Counted from the first letter of the stretch, positions 17,466 to 35,113 are shown. The stretch: 64,000 nucleotides of DNA from Intestinibacter bartlettii (GCA_025148965.1 CP102273.1:310001-374000); one strand, 5' to 3'. Program-made: numbers and translations. Notes: a model not told the origin generated them from the sequence alone.

Positions 17466-18182
17466 ATGAGAAAATGGAAGTACATAATAATTTCTATAGC
17501 TATTATAGTAACGAGTTTATTAATAGTTAAAGTAAAAAATGCATCAGCAGATGTTATGGAGTATATGCCTGTGTCTAATAAAATAGTAGTGTTGGATGCT
17601 GGACATGGTGGGATTGATCCAGGGGCTATGAATAAAGATAAAACTATTTTAGAGAAAGACATAAATCTAGAAATCACAAAGAAGCTGAGGGATTTAATTG
17701 AAGCTAGTGGTGGTACAGTTATTATGACGAGAGATAAAGATGTTAGTCTATATGAAGAGGATGGAAATAAGACAACCAGACAGAAATATAACGAAAACTT
17801 GAGAAACAGAAAGAAAATAATAGACGAATCAGATGCAGATATATTTGTATCTATACATTTAAATGCATTCGAACAATCTAAATATTATGGTGCACAAACT
17901 TTTTATCCAAAGGGTAACGATGATGGAAAAGAATTAGCACAATTTGTTCAAGATGAATTGAAACGAGTTGTAGATGAAGATAATGATAGAAAAATTAAAC
18001 CTAGAGATGATATATATCTATTAAAGAATGCAAAGATGCCGTCAATTTTAATAGAATGTGGTTTCCTATCTAATGAAAAGGAAAGCCAATTATTAGCTGA
18101 TTCAAAATATCAAGATAAAATAGCATGGGCTATATATGTGGGGATTCAAAAGTACTTAACTGGCATTGCAGAGAATAATTAA
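17466..18182 (+). CDS. cwlD: N-acetylmuramoyl-L-alanine amidase CwlD
   Basis: CwlD removes the peptide from muramic acid in the spore cortex so that muramic-delta-lactam can form, which germination enzymes need. The 238-residue Amidase_3 protein has an N-terminal membrane anchor/signal (WKYIIISIAIIVTSLLIV). The zinc ligands are His in VVLDAGHGG, Glu in LEKDINLEITKK and His in FVSIHLNAFE, with the catalytic Glu in ILIECGFLSN. The ATG at 17466 is preceded by GGGGTGA; an ATG at 17448 lies upstream of that site and is rejected. It is monocistronic, ended by a hairpin. Confidence 0.9.
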   Translation: MRKWKYIIISIAIIVTSLLIVKVKNASADVMEYMPVSNKIVVLDAGHGGIDPGAMNKDKTILEKDINLEITKKLRDLIEASGGTVIMTRDKDVSLYEEDGNKTTRQKYNENLRNRKKIIDESDADIFVSIHLNAFEQSKYYGAQTFYPKGNDDGKELAQFVQDELKRVVDEDNDRKIKPRDDIYLLKNAKMPSILIECGFLSNEKESQLLADSKYQDKIAWAIYVGIQKYLTGIAENN

Positions 18183-18196
18183 ATATACATATAAAA

Positions 18197-18239
18197 AATA
18201 AGAGACACTACTCTTAATAGAAAGTGTTTCTTATTTTTG
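18197..18239 (+). terminator. Terminator after cwlD
   Basis: AATAAGAGACACT pairs with AGTGTTTCTTATT (one G-U pair), followed by T residues. Confidence 0.87.
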
Positions 18240-18240
18240 T

Positions 18241-18551
18241 TTATTTTAGAAATAAAAAATCATTTTGAAAATATATTTAGATTTTTAGTGGTATTTGAAT
18301 AAAAAATAAATTAATAAGCAAAATATTACTTAGAATTTATATAAAAACAAATGAAAATAATTATGAAATTATATTAAAAATGTAAAAATACAATATAATA
18401 TATGAAAAAATAATTTATTCATATATTATTTGAGGTGTGATTATTAAATGAGGTAAAAATTATTTTGTTCGTACATTACAGAATAAATATATAGTTTAAG
18501 ATAATATAGTTGGTTTAAATAAAAAAAGAAAATAAAATTTTAAAAAAAGTA
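18241..18551. other. A+T-rich region upstream of rRNA operon 1
   Basis: No gene is supported. The stretch is almost entirely A and T with many A/T tracts, as expected for UP-element-like promoter boosting and DNA bending before strong rRNA promoters. Confidence 0.5.
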
Positions 18552-18580
18552 TTGACGGTTAGAAAAATAGGTGATAAAGT
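18552..18580 (+). promoter_or_regulatory. rRNA operon 1 promoter P1
   Basis: TTGACG (18552-18557), 17 bases, TAAAGT (18575-18580), followed by ATTACTTGTC. The operon 2 P1 has the same layout and the same ACTTGTC downstream. Confidence 0.75.
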
Positions 18581-18656
18581 ATTACTTGTCTTTGAGAAAC
18601 AAGACAAAACGCAAGAAGCTGAAAAGCAAAAGCGAGAAAACTTCTAAAAAAAGTTG

Positions 18657-18685
18657 TTGACAAAGAAAAATAGCTTTGATACAAT
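18657..18685 (+). promoter_or_regulatory. rRNA operon 1 promoter P2
   Basis: TTGACA (18657-18662), 17 bases, TACAAT (18680-18685): near-consensus and conserved in operon 2. Confidence 0.85.
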
Positions 18686-18698
18686 AAAGAAGTTGATT

Positions 18699-18724
18699 AA
18701 GAACTTTGAAAATTAAACAGTAGG
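18699..18724 (+). other. rRNA operon 1 leader: boxA-like site and 5' arm of the 16S processing stalk
   Basis: The 26 bases pair with 20346-20371 downstream of 16S (16 bp uninterrupted plus a further 7), forming the RNase III processing stem. The part GAACTTTGAAAATT (18701-18714) resembles the boxA antitermination signal. Confidence 0.75.
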
Positions 18725-18830
18725 TTAATTATAAAACTTTAATTCACACGAATTAAAACCAACAACAAACCAAGCCAGATATTCAGATAATGATTAGTCT
18801 GAGCAGGAACTTCATTAAGAAGTAAACTTT

Positions 18831-20342
<1,512 letters not shown>

Positions 20343-20391
20343 TTGCCTACTGTTTAATTTTGAGAGTTCTTAAAAAACTTTCAATTAAATA

Positions 20392-20420
20392 TTGACAAAG
20401 TTCGACAAAGAAGATATAAT
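20392..20420 (+). promoter_or_regulatory. Consensus promoter in the 16S-23S spacer of operon 1
   Basis: TTGACA (20392-20397), exactly 17 bases, TATAAT (20415-20420): perfect at both hexamers. It would start transcription near 20427, ahead of tRNA-Ala. An 8-bp hairpin (ATTCGTTG/CAACGAAT) follows before the tRNA. Confidence 0.75.
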
Positions 20421-20453
20421 ATAATTCGTTGTTGAAAAGTAGTCAACGAATGT

Positions 20454-20529
20454 GGGGGTGTAGCTCAGCTGGGAGAGCACTTGCCTTGCACGCAAGGGGT
20501 CAGGAGTTCGATCCTCCTCATCTCCACCA
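20454..20529 (+). tRNA. tRNA-Ala (TGC)
   Basis: Complete 76-nt cloverleaf with anticodon TGC and encoded CCA, within the 16S-23S spacer of operon 1. Identical copies occur in the other two operons. Confidence 0.97.
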
Positions 20530-20533
20530 TTTA

Positions 20534-20566
20534 GTACTTTGAAAACTGAATAACATTTAGTGATAT
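20534..20566 (+). other. Spacer boxA-like site and 5' arm of the 23S processing stalk
   Basis: ACTTTGAAAACTG resembles boxA, and the following bases pair with 23562-23596 after 23S. The same sequence is present at +10247 and +16983 in operons 2 and 3. Confidence 0.65.
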
Positions 20567-20660
20567 GACATTATATATGAACAGAAAAGTTTCAAAAATC
20601 ATGACAGATAAGTCGTAAAAATCAAAATGGTATTTATCTCAATACCGAACTCTAATAACT

Positions 20661-23555
<2,895 letters not shown>

Positions 23556-23655
23556 AAATGAATATCATTCATTAAATGTTTTCAGTTTTGAAAGTATTAA
23601 ATTTTAAAAAGGTATTAATACCTTATATAAGAATATAATGCTTATATGTAAGATT

Positions 23656-23774
<119 letters not shown>

Positions 23775-23888
23775 ATCTTTTTTTGTTATTTTAAAAGAGG
23801 TTATACTAAATAAACTATAGATAAATAACAATATTACTTTAATGCACAACAAAAAATAAGAGACATTGAAAAAATTTTATTGTCACAT

Positions 23889-23938
23889 AAAAAACCATTC
23901 CTTATACAATACAGATTAAATATAAAGAATGGTTTTTT
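23889..23938 (-). terminator. Bidirectional terminator before the aminotransferase gene
   Basis: AAAAAACCATTC (23889-23900) pairs with GAATGGTTTTTT (23927-23938). It ends the minus-strand aminotransferase gene and backs up rRNA operon 1. Confidence 0.87.
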
Positions 23939-23969
23939 ATTTTTGTTTTATCTTAAATCAATATACAAA

Positions 23970-25154
23970 TTAAGCTAATATACCTTGCACAAATTTATCT
24001 AATCTATCTAAAGCTTCTATAAATGTTTCTTCACTACAAGCAAAAGATATACGAACATATTCATCTATACCAAATGCTATACCTGGCACTATTGCAACTT
24101 TGTATTCTTCTAAAAATTTATCACAGAAATCTGAAGATAAACTTTCCTTATATTCGAATTTATCTTTTACTTTTGATATGTCTATGAATACATAGAAAGC
24201 ACCTTGTGGATATATATAATCTAAGTTTTCAATTTTATCAAGTCTAGCAGTAACTAAATCTCTTCTTTTTCTATAAGCTTCTACCATATTGTCTATATCA
24301 TCTTTACAATATTTTAAGGCGCCATATCCAATATATTGAGCTGCTAAACAAGGATGAGATACTAAATGACCTTGTATAGCACTGATATTTTTAGCAAGTT
24401 CTCTAGGAGTTGCTGAATATCCTAATCTAGTACCTGTTAAAGCTGCTGATTTAGCAAAACCATTTATAGTTATAGTTATATTCCTTATTTCGTCGCTTAA
24501 TGATGCAACAGAAACAAATTTATTATTGAAACATATTCTTTCATATATTTCATCAGCTAGTATGTATATATTATGTTTTAAACAAACATTACATATATCA
24601 AGTAACTCTTCTTTTGTGTAAATAGCTCCTGTAGGGTTACAAGGATTGTTTAATATAAGCATTTTTGTTTTTTCTGTAATATATTTTTCTAAAAGTTCAC
24701 CTGTTAATTTAAAATCATTTGCTTTATCAGTTTCTATCCCGACTGGAACGGCATTTACTAATTTAGTCATTTCAGAATAACTTACCCAGTAAGGTTTAAC
24801 TAATAAAACTTCGTCTCCTGGATCTGTAACAGCCATTAATGTATTAGTAAGAGCCATTTTAGCCCCACTAGTAACAACTATTTCATCTGGAGCATAGTGA
24901 CAATTATTTTCTTCTAAAAGTTTTTTGCTTATTTCTTCTCTTAATATAGTTAATCCAGGAACTAAATCATATTTAGTGATATTGTCATTTAATGATTTTA
25001 TACCACATTCTTTAGCCTTTTCTGGAACATTAAAATCTGGTTCCCCAACACTTAGATTTAATACATCTATTCCTTGGGCTTTCATTTCTTTTACTTTTGA
25101 ACTTATCCCCACTGTACGAGATGGTGTTATAACATCTAGTCTTTTTGATAACAT
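23970..25154 (-). CDS. Class I aspartate-type aminotransferase (PLP)
   Basis: The 394-residue fold-type I PLP enzyme resembles class I (AAT) aspartate aminotransferases, which move amino groups between aspartate or related amino acids and 2-oxoglutarate. Visible parts are LNLSVGEPDFNVPEKAK, VVTSGAKMALTNTL, NNPCNPTGAIYTKEEL, ILADEIYERICF, the PLP-lysine motif NGFAKSAALTGTRLGY (usually SKxxAMTGWRLG) and VRISFACSEE. ATG 25154 has GGAGGT on the minus strand at 25165-25170; a TTG at 25172 overlaps that site and is rejected. It is the only minus-strand gene among the rRNA operons. Substrate range cannot be fixed. Confidence 0.87.
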   Translation of the reverse strand: MLSKRLDVITPSRTVGISSKVKEMKAQGIDVLNLSVGEPDFNVPEKAKECGIKSLNDNITKYDLVPGLTILREEISKKLLEENNCHYAPDEIVVTSGAKMALTNTLMAVTDPGDEVLLVKPYWVSYSEMTKLVNAVPVGIETDKANDFKLTGELLEKYITEKTKMLILNNPCNPTGAIYTKEELLDICNVCLKHNIYILADEIYERICFNNKFVSVASLSDEIRNITITINGFAKSAALTGTRLGYSATPRELAKNISAIQGHLVSHPCLAAQYIGYGALKYCKDDIDNMVEAYRKRRDLVTARLDKIENLDYIYPQGAFYVFIDISKVKDKFEYKESLSSDFCDKFLEEYKVAIVPGIAFGIDEYVRISFACSEETFIEALDRLDKFVQGILA

Positions 25155-25172
25155 ATTATTTATTACCTCCAA

Positions 25173-25439
25173 TTATTGTCAAAATATGTATATTAAATAT
25201 AATATATTAAATTAGAACAAATTTATATAATAAAAATAAAACTATATGTAAAATATTAAATCATTTTAGAAAAAAATTTAAACCATTACAAATACAGGGA
25301 TTCAAAAAAAACATATAGCAATTTCAATGCTTACAGGATTTTAGTTAGATTTGACTAAAATATGGAAATTTGCTACTCTTTAAATAAATAGATTTAGGAG
25401 ACCCCCTTTTTGTTTTAAGGGGAATTTTTTTAATTATAC
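25173..25439. other. Intergenic stretch with hairpins, possible small RNA
   Basis: No gene is supported. TTTTAGT/ACTAAAA (about 25341-25362) and the terminator hairpin at 25403-25422 could belong to a short transcript running toward nrdD. Nothing here matches an RNA family I know. Confidence 0.3.
25403..25431 (+). terminator. Intrinsic terminator upstream of nrdD
   Basis: CCCCTT (25403-25408) pairs with AAGGGG (25417-25422), followed by a T run. It lies before the nrdD promoter region with no gene in front of it. Confidence 0.65.
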
Positions 25440-25486
25440 ATACTATATGTAGTATAAAATATATATTAAACCACTATATATTGTGG
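25440..25486 (+). promoter_or_regulatory. Paired NrdR boxes
   Basis: ATACTATATGTAGTAT (25440-25455) and CCACTATATATTGTGG (25471-25486) resemble the NrdR box ACACWATATATWGTGT. Their start-to-start distance is 31 bp, three helical turns, the usual arrangement for this nucleotide-sensing repressor of ribonucleotide reductase genes. Confidence 0.82.
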
Positions 25487-25504
25487 TAGAGGGGGAAGCG
25501 CAAA

Positions 25505-27865
25505 TTGATAGAATATATAAAAAAAAGAGACGGGAGAAAAGTTCTTTTTGATAAAAATTGTATAACAAAAGCTATATTTGCAGCAGCAAGTGAAGTAGCA
25601 GAAAAAGAGAATACAGAACCAAACTATGAAATAGCAGAAGGGGTAGCTGCTCAAGTAGTTAGTTTGTTAAATAAAAAATTTGTTGATAAAATTCCTACTG
25701 TAGAAGACATACAAGATGCTGTTGTAAAAGTACTTATCGAGAATGGTCATGCTAAAACTAGTGAGGCGTTTATACTTTATAGAAACGAAAGAAGTAGAAT
25801 AAGAAATTCAAAATCAAGATTAATGAAGGCTATAGGAAAGATAACGTTCGAAGATGCTAGTGATGCGAACATAAAAAGAGAAAATGCAAATATAGATGGT
25901 AATACTGCTATGGGAACTATGCTTCAATATGGTAGTACAGTATCTAAGGAATTTTGTAAAACTTTCGTTATCAAACCAGAACATGCACAAGCTCACGACT
26001 GCGGGGACATACATATACATGACATGGATTTTTTAAATATGGGTACATTAACTTGTTGCCAAATAAACTTAGATAAATTATTCGATGGAGGGTTTTCAAC
26101 AGGGCATGGATTTTTAAGAGAACCAAATAGCATAATGAGCTATGGTGCTTTAGCAGCAATTGCAATCCAAAGTAATCAAAATGATCAACATGGAGGTCAA
26201 AGTATACCATTTTTTGATTATAGTTTAGCAAAAGGAGTATATAAAACTTTTAGAAAATCATATATAGCAAATTTATATAAAGGTTTAAAATTATTAAAGG
26301 GTATAGACGATAAAAGAGCAATACAAGATATAGTATATGATACTGAAAAAAGTTCAAATAAAAAGGTAGGATTAGAAAAAGATCTTGACTATTTATATAT
26401 TGAAAAAGAAAAATTAATAGAAACATTTAATATAGATGAATCATTAGCCGTTTTAATGCAAAGTTTCGCATACGAAGAGGCTTATAAAGAAACAGACAGA
26501 CAAACATATCAATCTATGGAAGGTTTTATACACAATTTAAATACAATGCATTCAAGAGCTGGAGCACAAGTACCATTCTCTAGTATAAACTTTGGTACAG
26601 ATACTTCTCTTGAAGGAAGAATGGTAAGTAAAAACTTATTATTATCATTAGAAAAAGGTTTAGGAAATGGAGAAACAGCTATATTCCCTATTTTAATATT
26701 TAAAGTTAAAGAAGGCGTGAATCTAAATCCAGAAGATCCTAACTACGACTTATTTAAATTATCATGTAGGGTTTCTGCAAAAAGATTATTCCCTAATTTT
26801 AGCTTCTTAGATGCACCTTTTAACTTAAAATCATATAAACCAGGTCAACCAGAGACTGAAACAACATATATGGGGTGTAGAACTAGAGTTATGGGAAATG
26901 TATGTGGTGAAGAAGTGGCAAGTGGAAGAGGAAACTTATCATTCACTACAATTAACCTACCTAGATTAGGTATAAAACACGGTATCGTAAATGGCCGTTC
27001 AAATGCGAATATAGACGAATTCTTTGAGGATTTAGATGAAAAAATAGATTTAGTAATAGACCAACTTCTAGAAAGAATGCAGATACAAGGAAATAAGAAG
27101 GTCAAAAACTTCCCATTCTTAATGGGGCAAGGTATATGGCAAGGTTCAGATAAACTTTCACCAGAAGATACGTTACAAGATGTTATTAAACAAGGAACAC
27201 TAACAGTAGGATTTATTGGATTAGCGGAATGTTTAATAGCATTAACAGGCCAACATCATGGTGAAAGTGAAGAATCACAAGAATTAGGATTAAAGATAGT
27301 TTCACACATGAGAAAAAGAATGGATGAAGCAACAGAAAAATATAAATTAAATTTCTCTTTAATTGCTACACCAGCAGAAGGACTTTCAGGTCGTTTTACA
27401 GAAATAGATAAGAAAATATATGGAGAAATAAAAGGAATAACAGATAAAGAATATTATACTAATTCGTTCCATGTGCCTGTATACTATAATATATCAGCTT
27501 TTAATAAAATAAAAATAGAGGCACCATATCATGAATTAACTAACGGCGGTCATATAACTTACGTTGAACTAGATGGAGATACTTCAAACAATTTACAAGC
27601 TTTTGAAACAGTAATTAGAAGTATGAAAGAGATGGGAATAGGGTATGGAAGTGTAAATCATCCAGTAGACAGAGACCCAGTATGTGGATTCTCAGGAGTA
27701 ATACCAGGCACAATATGTCCAGTTTGTGGTCGTAATGAAGAAGAAAGTGATATAAAATTCGAAAGAATAAGAAGAATAACAGGATATTTAGTTGGAACTG
27801 TAGATAGATTTAATGACGCGAAAAAGGCAGAAGTAAGAGATAGAGTAAAACATACCGAAATTTAA
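25505..27865 (+). CDS. nrdD: Anaerobic (class III) ribonucleoside-triphosphate reductase
   Basis: NrdD makes deoxyribonucleotides without oxygen, using a glycyl radical installed by NrdG. The 786-residue protein starts with an ATP-cone domain (about 3-95). The catalytic region includes CGDIHIHDMDF and MGCRTRVMGN with an active-site Cys. Near the C-terminus are zinc-site cysteines (DPVCGFSGV, ICPVCGRNEE) and the glycyl-radical segment RRITGYLVGTVDRFNDAK. The start is TTG at 25505 after GGGGGAAG; no ATG fits better. It lies downstream of paired NrdR boxes and 13 bases ahead of nrdG. Confidence 0.95.
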   Translation: MIEYIKKRDGRKVLFDKNCITKAIFAAASEVAEKENTEPNYEIAEGVAAQVVSLLNKKFVDKIPTVEDIQDAVVKVLIENGHAKTSEAFILYRNERSRIRNSKSRLMKAIGKITFEDASDANIKRENANIDGNTAMGTMLQYGSTVSKEFCKTFVIKPEHAQAHDCGDIHIHDMDFLNMGTLTCCQINLDKLFDGGFSTGHGFLREPNSIMSYGALAAIAIQSNQNDQHGGQSIPFFDYSLAKGVYKTFRKSYIANLYKGLKLLKGIDDKRAIQDIVYDTEKSSNKKVGLEKDLDYLYIEKEKLIETFNIDESLAVLMQSFAYEEAYKETDRQTYQSMEGFIHNLNTMHSRAGAQVPFSSINFGTDTSLEGRMVSKNLLLSLEKGLGNGETAIFPILIFKVKEGVNLNPEDPNYDLFKLSCRVSAKRLFPNFSFLDAPFNLKSYKPGQPETETTYMGCRTRVMGNVCGEEVASGRGNLSFTTINLPRLGIKHGIVNGRSNANIDEFFEDLDEKIDLVIDQLLERMQIQGNKKVKNFPFLMGQGIWQGSDKLSPEDTLQDVIKQGTLTVGFIGLAECLIALTGQHHGESEESQELGLKIVSHMRKRMDEATEKYKLNFSLIATPAEGLSGRFTEIDKKIYGEIKGITDKEYYTNSFHVPVYYNISAFNKIKIEAPYHELTNGGHITYVELDGDTSNNLQAFETVIRSMKEMGIGYGSVNHPVDRDPVCGFSGVIPGTICPVCGRNEEESDIKFERIRRITGYLVGTVDRFNDAKKAEVRDRVKHTEI

Positions 27866-27878
27866 AGGGGGGATCAAA

Positions 27879-28421
27879 GTGAAATTAAGAATAGCATCTC
27901 CTGTGATATGTGACAGTATAGTTGATGGACCTGGACTTAGAATGGTAATATGGACACAAGGTTGCAAACATAACTGTAAAGGATGTCATAATCCTCAAAC
28001 TCATAGTTTAACAAAAGGGTATGAAGTCGACACAAAAGAAGTTATATACAAAATGGCGTCTTTAAAACTACAACAAGGGATAACTCTTTCTGGAGGAGAA
28101 CCATTTTTACAGCCAGCACCATTAGCTGAAATCGCAAAACAGGCAAAAAACATGGATTTAGATGTTTGGAGCTACACAGGATTTAAATTTGAAGAACTAA
28201 TAGATAGAAGAAATCCATTGTATTTCGAGAACTTGGAATTATTAAAATACGTAGATGTACTTGTAGATGGAAAATTTGAACTTGATAAAAGAGATATAAG
28301 TTTACTTTTTAGGGGTTCAGCCAATCAACGAATAATAGATGTGAAAAAGAGCTTGAAGTATAGAACGGCAGTATTAAAATTTGAATATATGCAACAACAA
28401 GAACTTTATACAGCGAAATAA
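27879..28421 (+). CDS. nrdG: NrdD-activating radical SAM protein
   Basis: NrdG is a small radical SAM enzyme that generates the glycyl radical on NrdD. The 180-residue protein has the CX3CX2C iron-sulfur motif in WTQGCKHNCKGCHNPQTH (about residues 26-43) and the GGE motif in ITLSGGEPFLQP. The start codon is GTG at 27879 with AAAGGGGGGAT before it. It is co-transcribed with nrdD and ends at a terminator. The length is typical of the family. Confidence 0.95.
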   Translation: MKLRIASPVICDSIVDGPGLRMVIWTQGCKHNCKGCHNPQTHSLTKGYEVDTKEVIYKMASLKLQQGITLSGGEPFLQPAPLAEIAKQAKNMDLDVWSYTGFKFEELIDRRNPLYFENLELLKYVDVLVDGKFELDKRDISLLFRGSANQRIIDVKKSLKYRTAVLKFEYMQQQELYTAK

Positions 28422-28433
28422 TATTAGAAATAT

Positions 28434-28476
28434 AAACTTTCCTTGATTATATATTGAGGAAAGTTTTGTGTTTTTT
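28434..28476 (+). terminator. Terminator after nrdG
   Basis: AAACTTTCCT (28434-28443) pairs with AGGAAAGTTT (28457-28466), followed by T-rich sequence. Confidence 0.85.
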
Positions 28477-28479
28477 TAG

Positions 28480-28819
28480 CTTTAAAAGAAATTTAACTCG
28501 TCATAAAGTACTGAAGAAAAATATTTTTTTAAGAATATAATACTTAGTTTAATAAATAATAAATAAATATTTACTTAAATAAGTAGGTATAATATATATA
28601 ATATTTATGATTTTAGTAAAAAATATTATATTATTTTTGTAACAAAATATAAAAAACTTCATAAAAATATATTTGTGACTAATGATTTTTTATAAATTTT
28701 GCATATGTTTTTATAAAAATAAATAACATTTTATACATCTTAAAACGTTGAAATATAAAGGTTTATTTTTATATCAGAAAATAAAATGAAAAAAAACTAA
28801 AAAAAAATGAAAAAAAGTG
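28480..28819. other. A+T-rich region upstream of rRNA operon 2
   Basis: No gene is supported. The stretch is dominated by A/T tracts, as before operon 1, but the sequences are not the same. Confidence 0.5.
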
Positions 28820-28848
28820 TTGACCAATATTAATTAAGATGGTATAGT
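28820..28848 (+). promoter_or_regulatory. rRNA operon 2 promoter P1
   Basis: TTGACC (28820-28825), 17 bases, TATAGT (28843-28848), then AATACTTGTC as in operon 1. Confidence 0.8.
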
Positions 28849-28914
28849 AATACTTGTCCTTGAGACAAGGGCAAAACAACTTGAAAGAAGTTAAAAAAAC
28901 TTCGAAAAAAGTTG

Positions 28915-28943
28915 TTGACAAAGAAAAAAAGCTTTGATAAAAT
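28915..28943 (+). promoter_or_regulatory. rRNA operon 2 promoter P2
   Basis: TTGACA (28915-28920), 17 bases, TAAAAT (28938-28943); the surrounding sequence matches P2 of operon 1. Confidence 0.82.
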
Positions 28944-28957
28944 AAAGAAGCTTGATT

Positions 28958-28983
28958 AAGAACTTTGAAAATTAAACAGTAGG
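28958..28983 (+). other. rRNA operon 2 leader: boxA-like site and 16S stalk 5' arm
   Basis: Same 26-base sequence as in operon 1; pairs with the conserved segment after 16S at 30593-30618. Confidence 0.75.
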
Positions 28984-29077
28984 TTAATTAATAAACTTTA
29001 ATTCACACGAATTAAAACCAACAACAAACCAAGCCAGATATTCAGATAATGATTAGTCTGAGCAGGTAAACAACTTT

Positions 29078-30589
<1,512 letters not shown>

Positions 30590-30638
30590 TTGCCTACTGT
30601 TTAATTTTGAGAGTTCTTAAAAAACTTTCAATTAAATA

Positions 30639-30667
30639 TTGACAAAGTTCGACAAAGAAGATATAAT
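30639..30667 (+). promoter_or_regulatory. Consensus promoter in the 16S-23S spacer of operon 2
   Basis: TTGACA, 17 bases, TATAAT; same spacer sequence as operon 1. Confidence 0.75.
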
Positions 30668-30700
30668 ATAATTCGTTGTTGAAAAGTAGTCAACGAATGT

Positions 30701-30776
30701 GGGGGTGTAGCTCAGCTGGGAGAGCACTTGCCTTGCACGCAAGGGGTCAGGAGTTCGATCCTCCTCATCTCCACCA
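30701..30776 (+). tRNA. tRNA-Ala (TGC)
   Basis: Same 76-nt sequence as in operon 1, within the 16S-23S spacer. Confidence 0.97.
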
Positions 30777-30907
30777 TTTAGTACTTTGAAAACTGAATAA
30801 CATTTAGTGATATGACATTATATATGAACAGAAAAGTTTCAAAAATCATGACAGATAAGTCGTAAAAATCAAAATGGTATTTATCTCAATACCGAACTCT
30901 AATAACT

Positions 30908-33802
<2,895 letters not shown>

Positions 33803-33875
33803 AAATGAATATCATTCATTAAATGTTTTCAGTTTTGAAAGTATTAAAAAAATAAAATTTTATTTGAAAAAAGTG

Positions 33876-33904
33876 TTGACAAATAAAATTAAAAATGTTA
33901 ATAT
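33876..33904 (+). promoter_or_regulatory. Promoter between 23S and 5S of operon 2
   Basis: TTGACA (33876-33881), 17 bases, TAATAT (33899-33904), followed by AATACTTGTC as at the rRNA P1 promoters. It would drive 5S, the 18-tRNA array and, by readthrough, operon 3. TATAAT with a 20-base spacer overlaps as an alternative -10. Confidence 0.72.
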
Positions 33905-33923
33905 AATACTTGTCTGAAAAATG

Positions 33924-34042
<119 letters not shown>

Positions 34043-34046
34043 ATGT

Positions 34047-34121
34047 TCCAAGGTAGCTCAATGGTGGAGCACTCGGCTGTTAACCGATAGGCTGAGGGTT
34101 CGAGTCCCTCCCTTGGAGCCA
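34047..34121 (+). tRNA. tRNA-Asn (GTT)
   Basis: 75-nt cloverleaf, acceptor TCCAAGG, anticodon GTT, CCA encoded. First tRNA after 5S. Confidence 0.96.
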
Positions 34122-34146
34122 AGACAAATTTAAAATAAAATAATGT

Positions 34147-34221
34147 GGCTCATTGGTCAAGCGGTCAAGACACCGCCCTTTCACGGCGGTAACAGGGGTT
34201 CGATTCCCCTATGAGTCACCA
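34147..34221 (+). tRNA. tRNA-Glu (TTC)
   Basis: 75 nt; acceptor GGCTCAT pairs with ATGAGTC; anticodon TTC in loop CTTTCAC; CCA encoded. Confidence 0.96.
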
Positions 34222-34227
34222 ATACTT

Positions 34228-34301
34228 GCGGGTGTAGCTCAATGGTAGAGTTCTGGCCTTCCAAGCCAGCTGTGAGGGTTCGATCCCCTTCACCCGCTCC
34301 A
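34228..34301 (+). tRNA. tRNA-Gly (TCC)
   Basis: 74 nt, anticodon TCC, CCA encoded. An identical copy lies at 34664-34737. Confidence 0.96.
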
Positions 34302-34309
34302 AATTAAAT

Positions 34310-34385
34310 GGGACCATAGCTCAGCTGGGAGAGCACCTGCCTTACAAGCAGGGGGTCACAGGTTCGAGCCCTGTTGGTCCCACCA
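34310..34385 (+). tRNA. tRNA-Val (TAC)
   Basis: 76 nt, anticodon TAC, CCA encoded. Confidence 0.96.
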
Positions 34386-34395
34386 TTTAAAATGC

Positions 34396-34472
34396 GGCCT
34401 GGTAGTTCAGCTGGTTAGAATGCCAGCCTGTCACGCTGGAGGTCGAGGGTTCGAGTCCCTTCCAGGTCGCCA
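34396..34472 (+). tRNA. tRNA-Asp (GTC)
   Basis: 77 nt, acceptor GGCCTGG, anticodon GTC, CCA encoded. Confidence 0.96.
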
Positions 34473-34481
34473 ATTTAATAT

Positions 34482-34556
34482 GCTGGTGTGGCTCAATGGC
34501 AGAGCAGCTGACTTGTAATCAGCAGGTTGTAGGTTCGACTCCTATCACCAGCTCCA
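34482..34556 (+). tRNA. tRNA-Thr (TGT)
   Basis: 75 nt, anticodon TGT in loop CTTGTAA, CCA encoded. Confidence 0.96.
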
Positions 34557-34562
34557 ATATTA

Positions 34563-34647
34563 GGAGGATTTCCCGAGTGGCCAAAGGGGGCAGACTGTAA
34601 ATCTGTTAGCATCGCTTTCGGTGGTTCGAATCCACCATCCTCCACCA
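34563..34647 (+). tRNA. tRNA-Tyr (GTA)
   Basis: 85 nt with a long variable arm, anticodon GTA, CCA encoded. Confidence 0.96.
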
Positions 34648-34663
34648 ACTGATTTTAAAATGC

Positions 34664-34737
34664 GCGGGTGTAGCTCAATGGTAGAGTTCTGGCCTTCCAA
34701 GCCAGCTGTGAGGGTTCGATCCCCTTCACCCGCTCCA
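34664..34737 (+). tRNA. tRNA-Gly (TCC), second copy
   Basis: Identical in sequence to 34228-34301, including the first bases downstream; a local duplication. Confidence 0.96.
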
Positions 34738-34746
34738 AATTAAAGT

Positions 34747-34823
<77 letters not shown>

Positions 34824-34832
34824 ATTTAATAA

Positions 34833-34908
34833 TGGGGATTAGCCAAGTCGGTAAGGCACATGACTTTGACTCATGCATGCGTAGGTTCGAGTCCTGCATC
34901 CCCAGCCA
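34833..34908 (+). tRNA. tRNA-Gln (TTG)
   Basis: 76 nt, acceptor TGGGGAT, anticodon TTG, CCA encoded. Confidence 0.96.
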
Positions 34909-34920
34909 ACTTTATTATAT

Positions 34921-34996
34921 GACTCATTAGCTCAGTCGGTAGAGCACTTGACTTTTAATCAAGGTGTCCGGAGTTCGAATCTCCGATGGGTCACCA
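34921..34996 (+). tRNA. tRNA-Lys (TTT)
   Basis: 76 nt, anticodon TTT, CCA encoded. Confidence 0.96.
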
Positions 34997-35000
34997 ATAT

Positions 35001-35089
<89 letters not shown>

Positions 35090-35113
35090 AAAAAGAAAAT
35101 AAACACTATGTTT

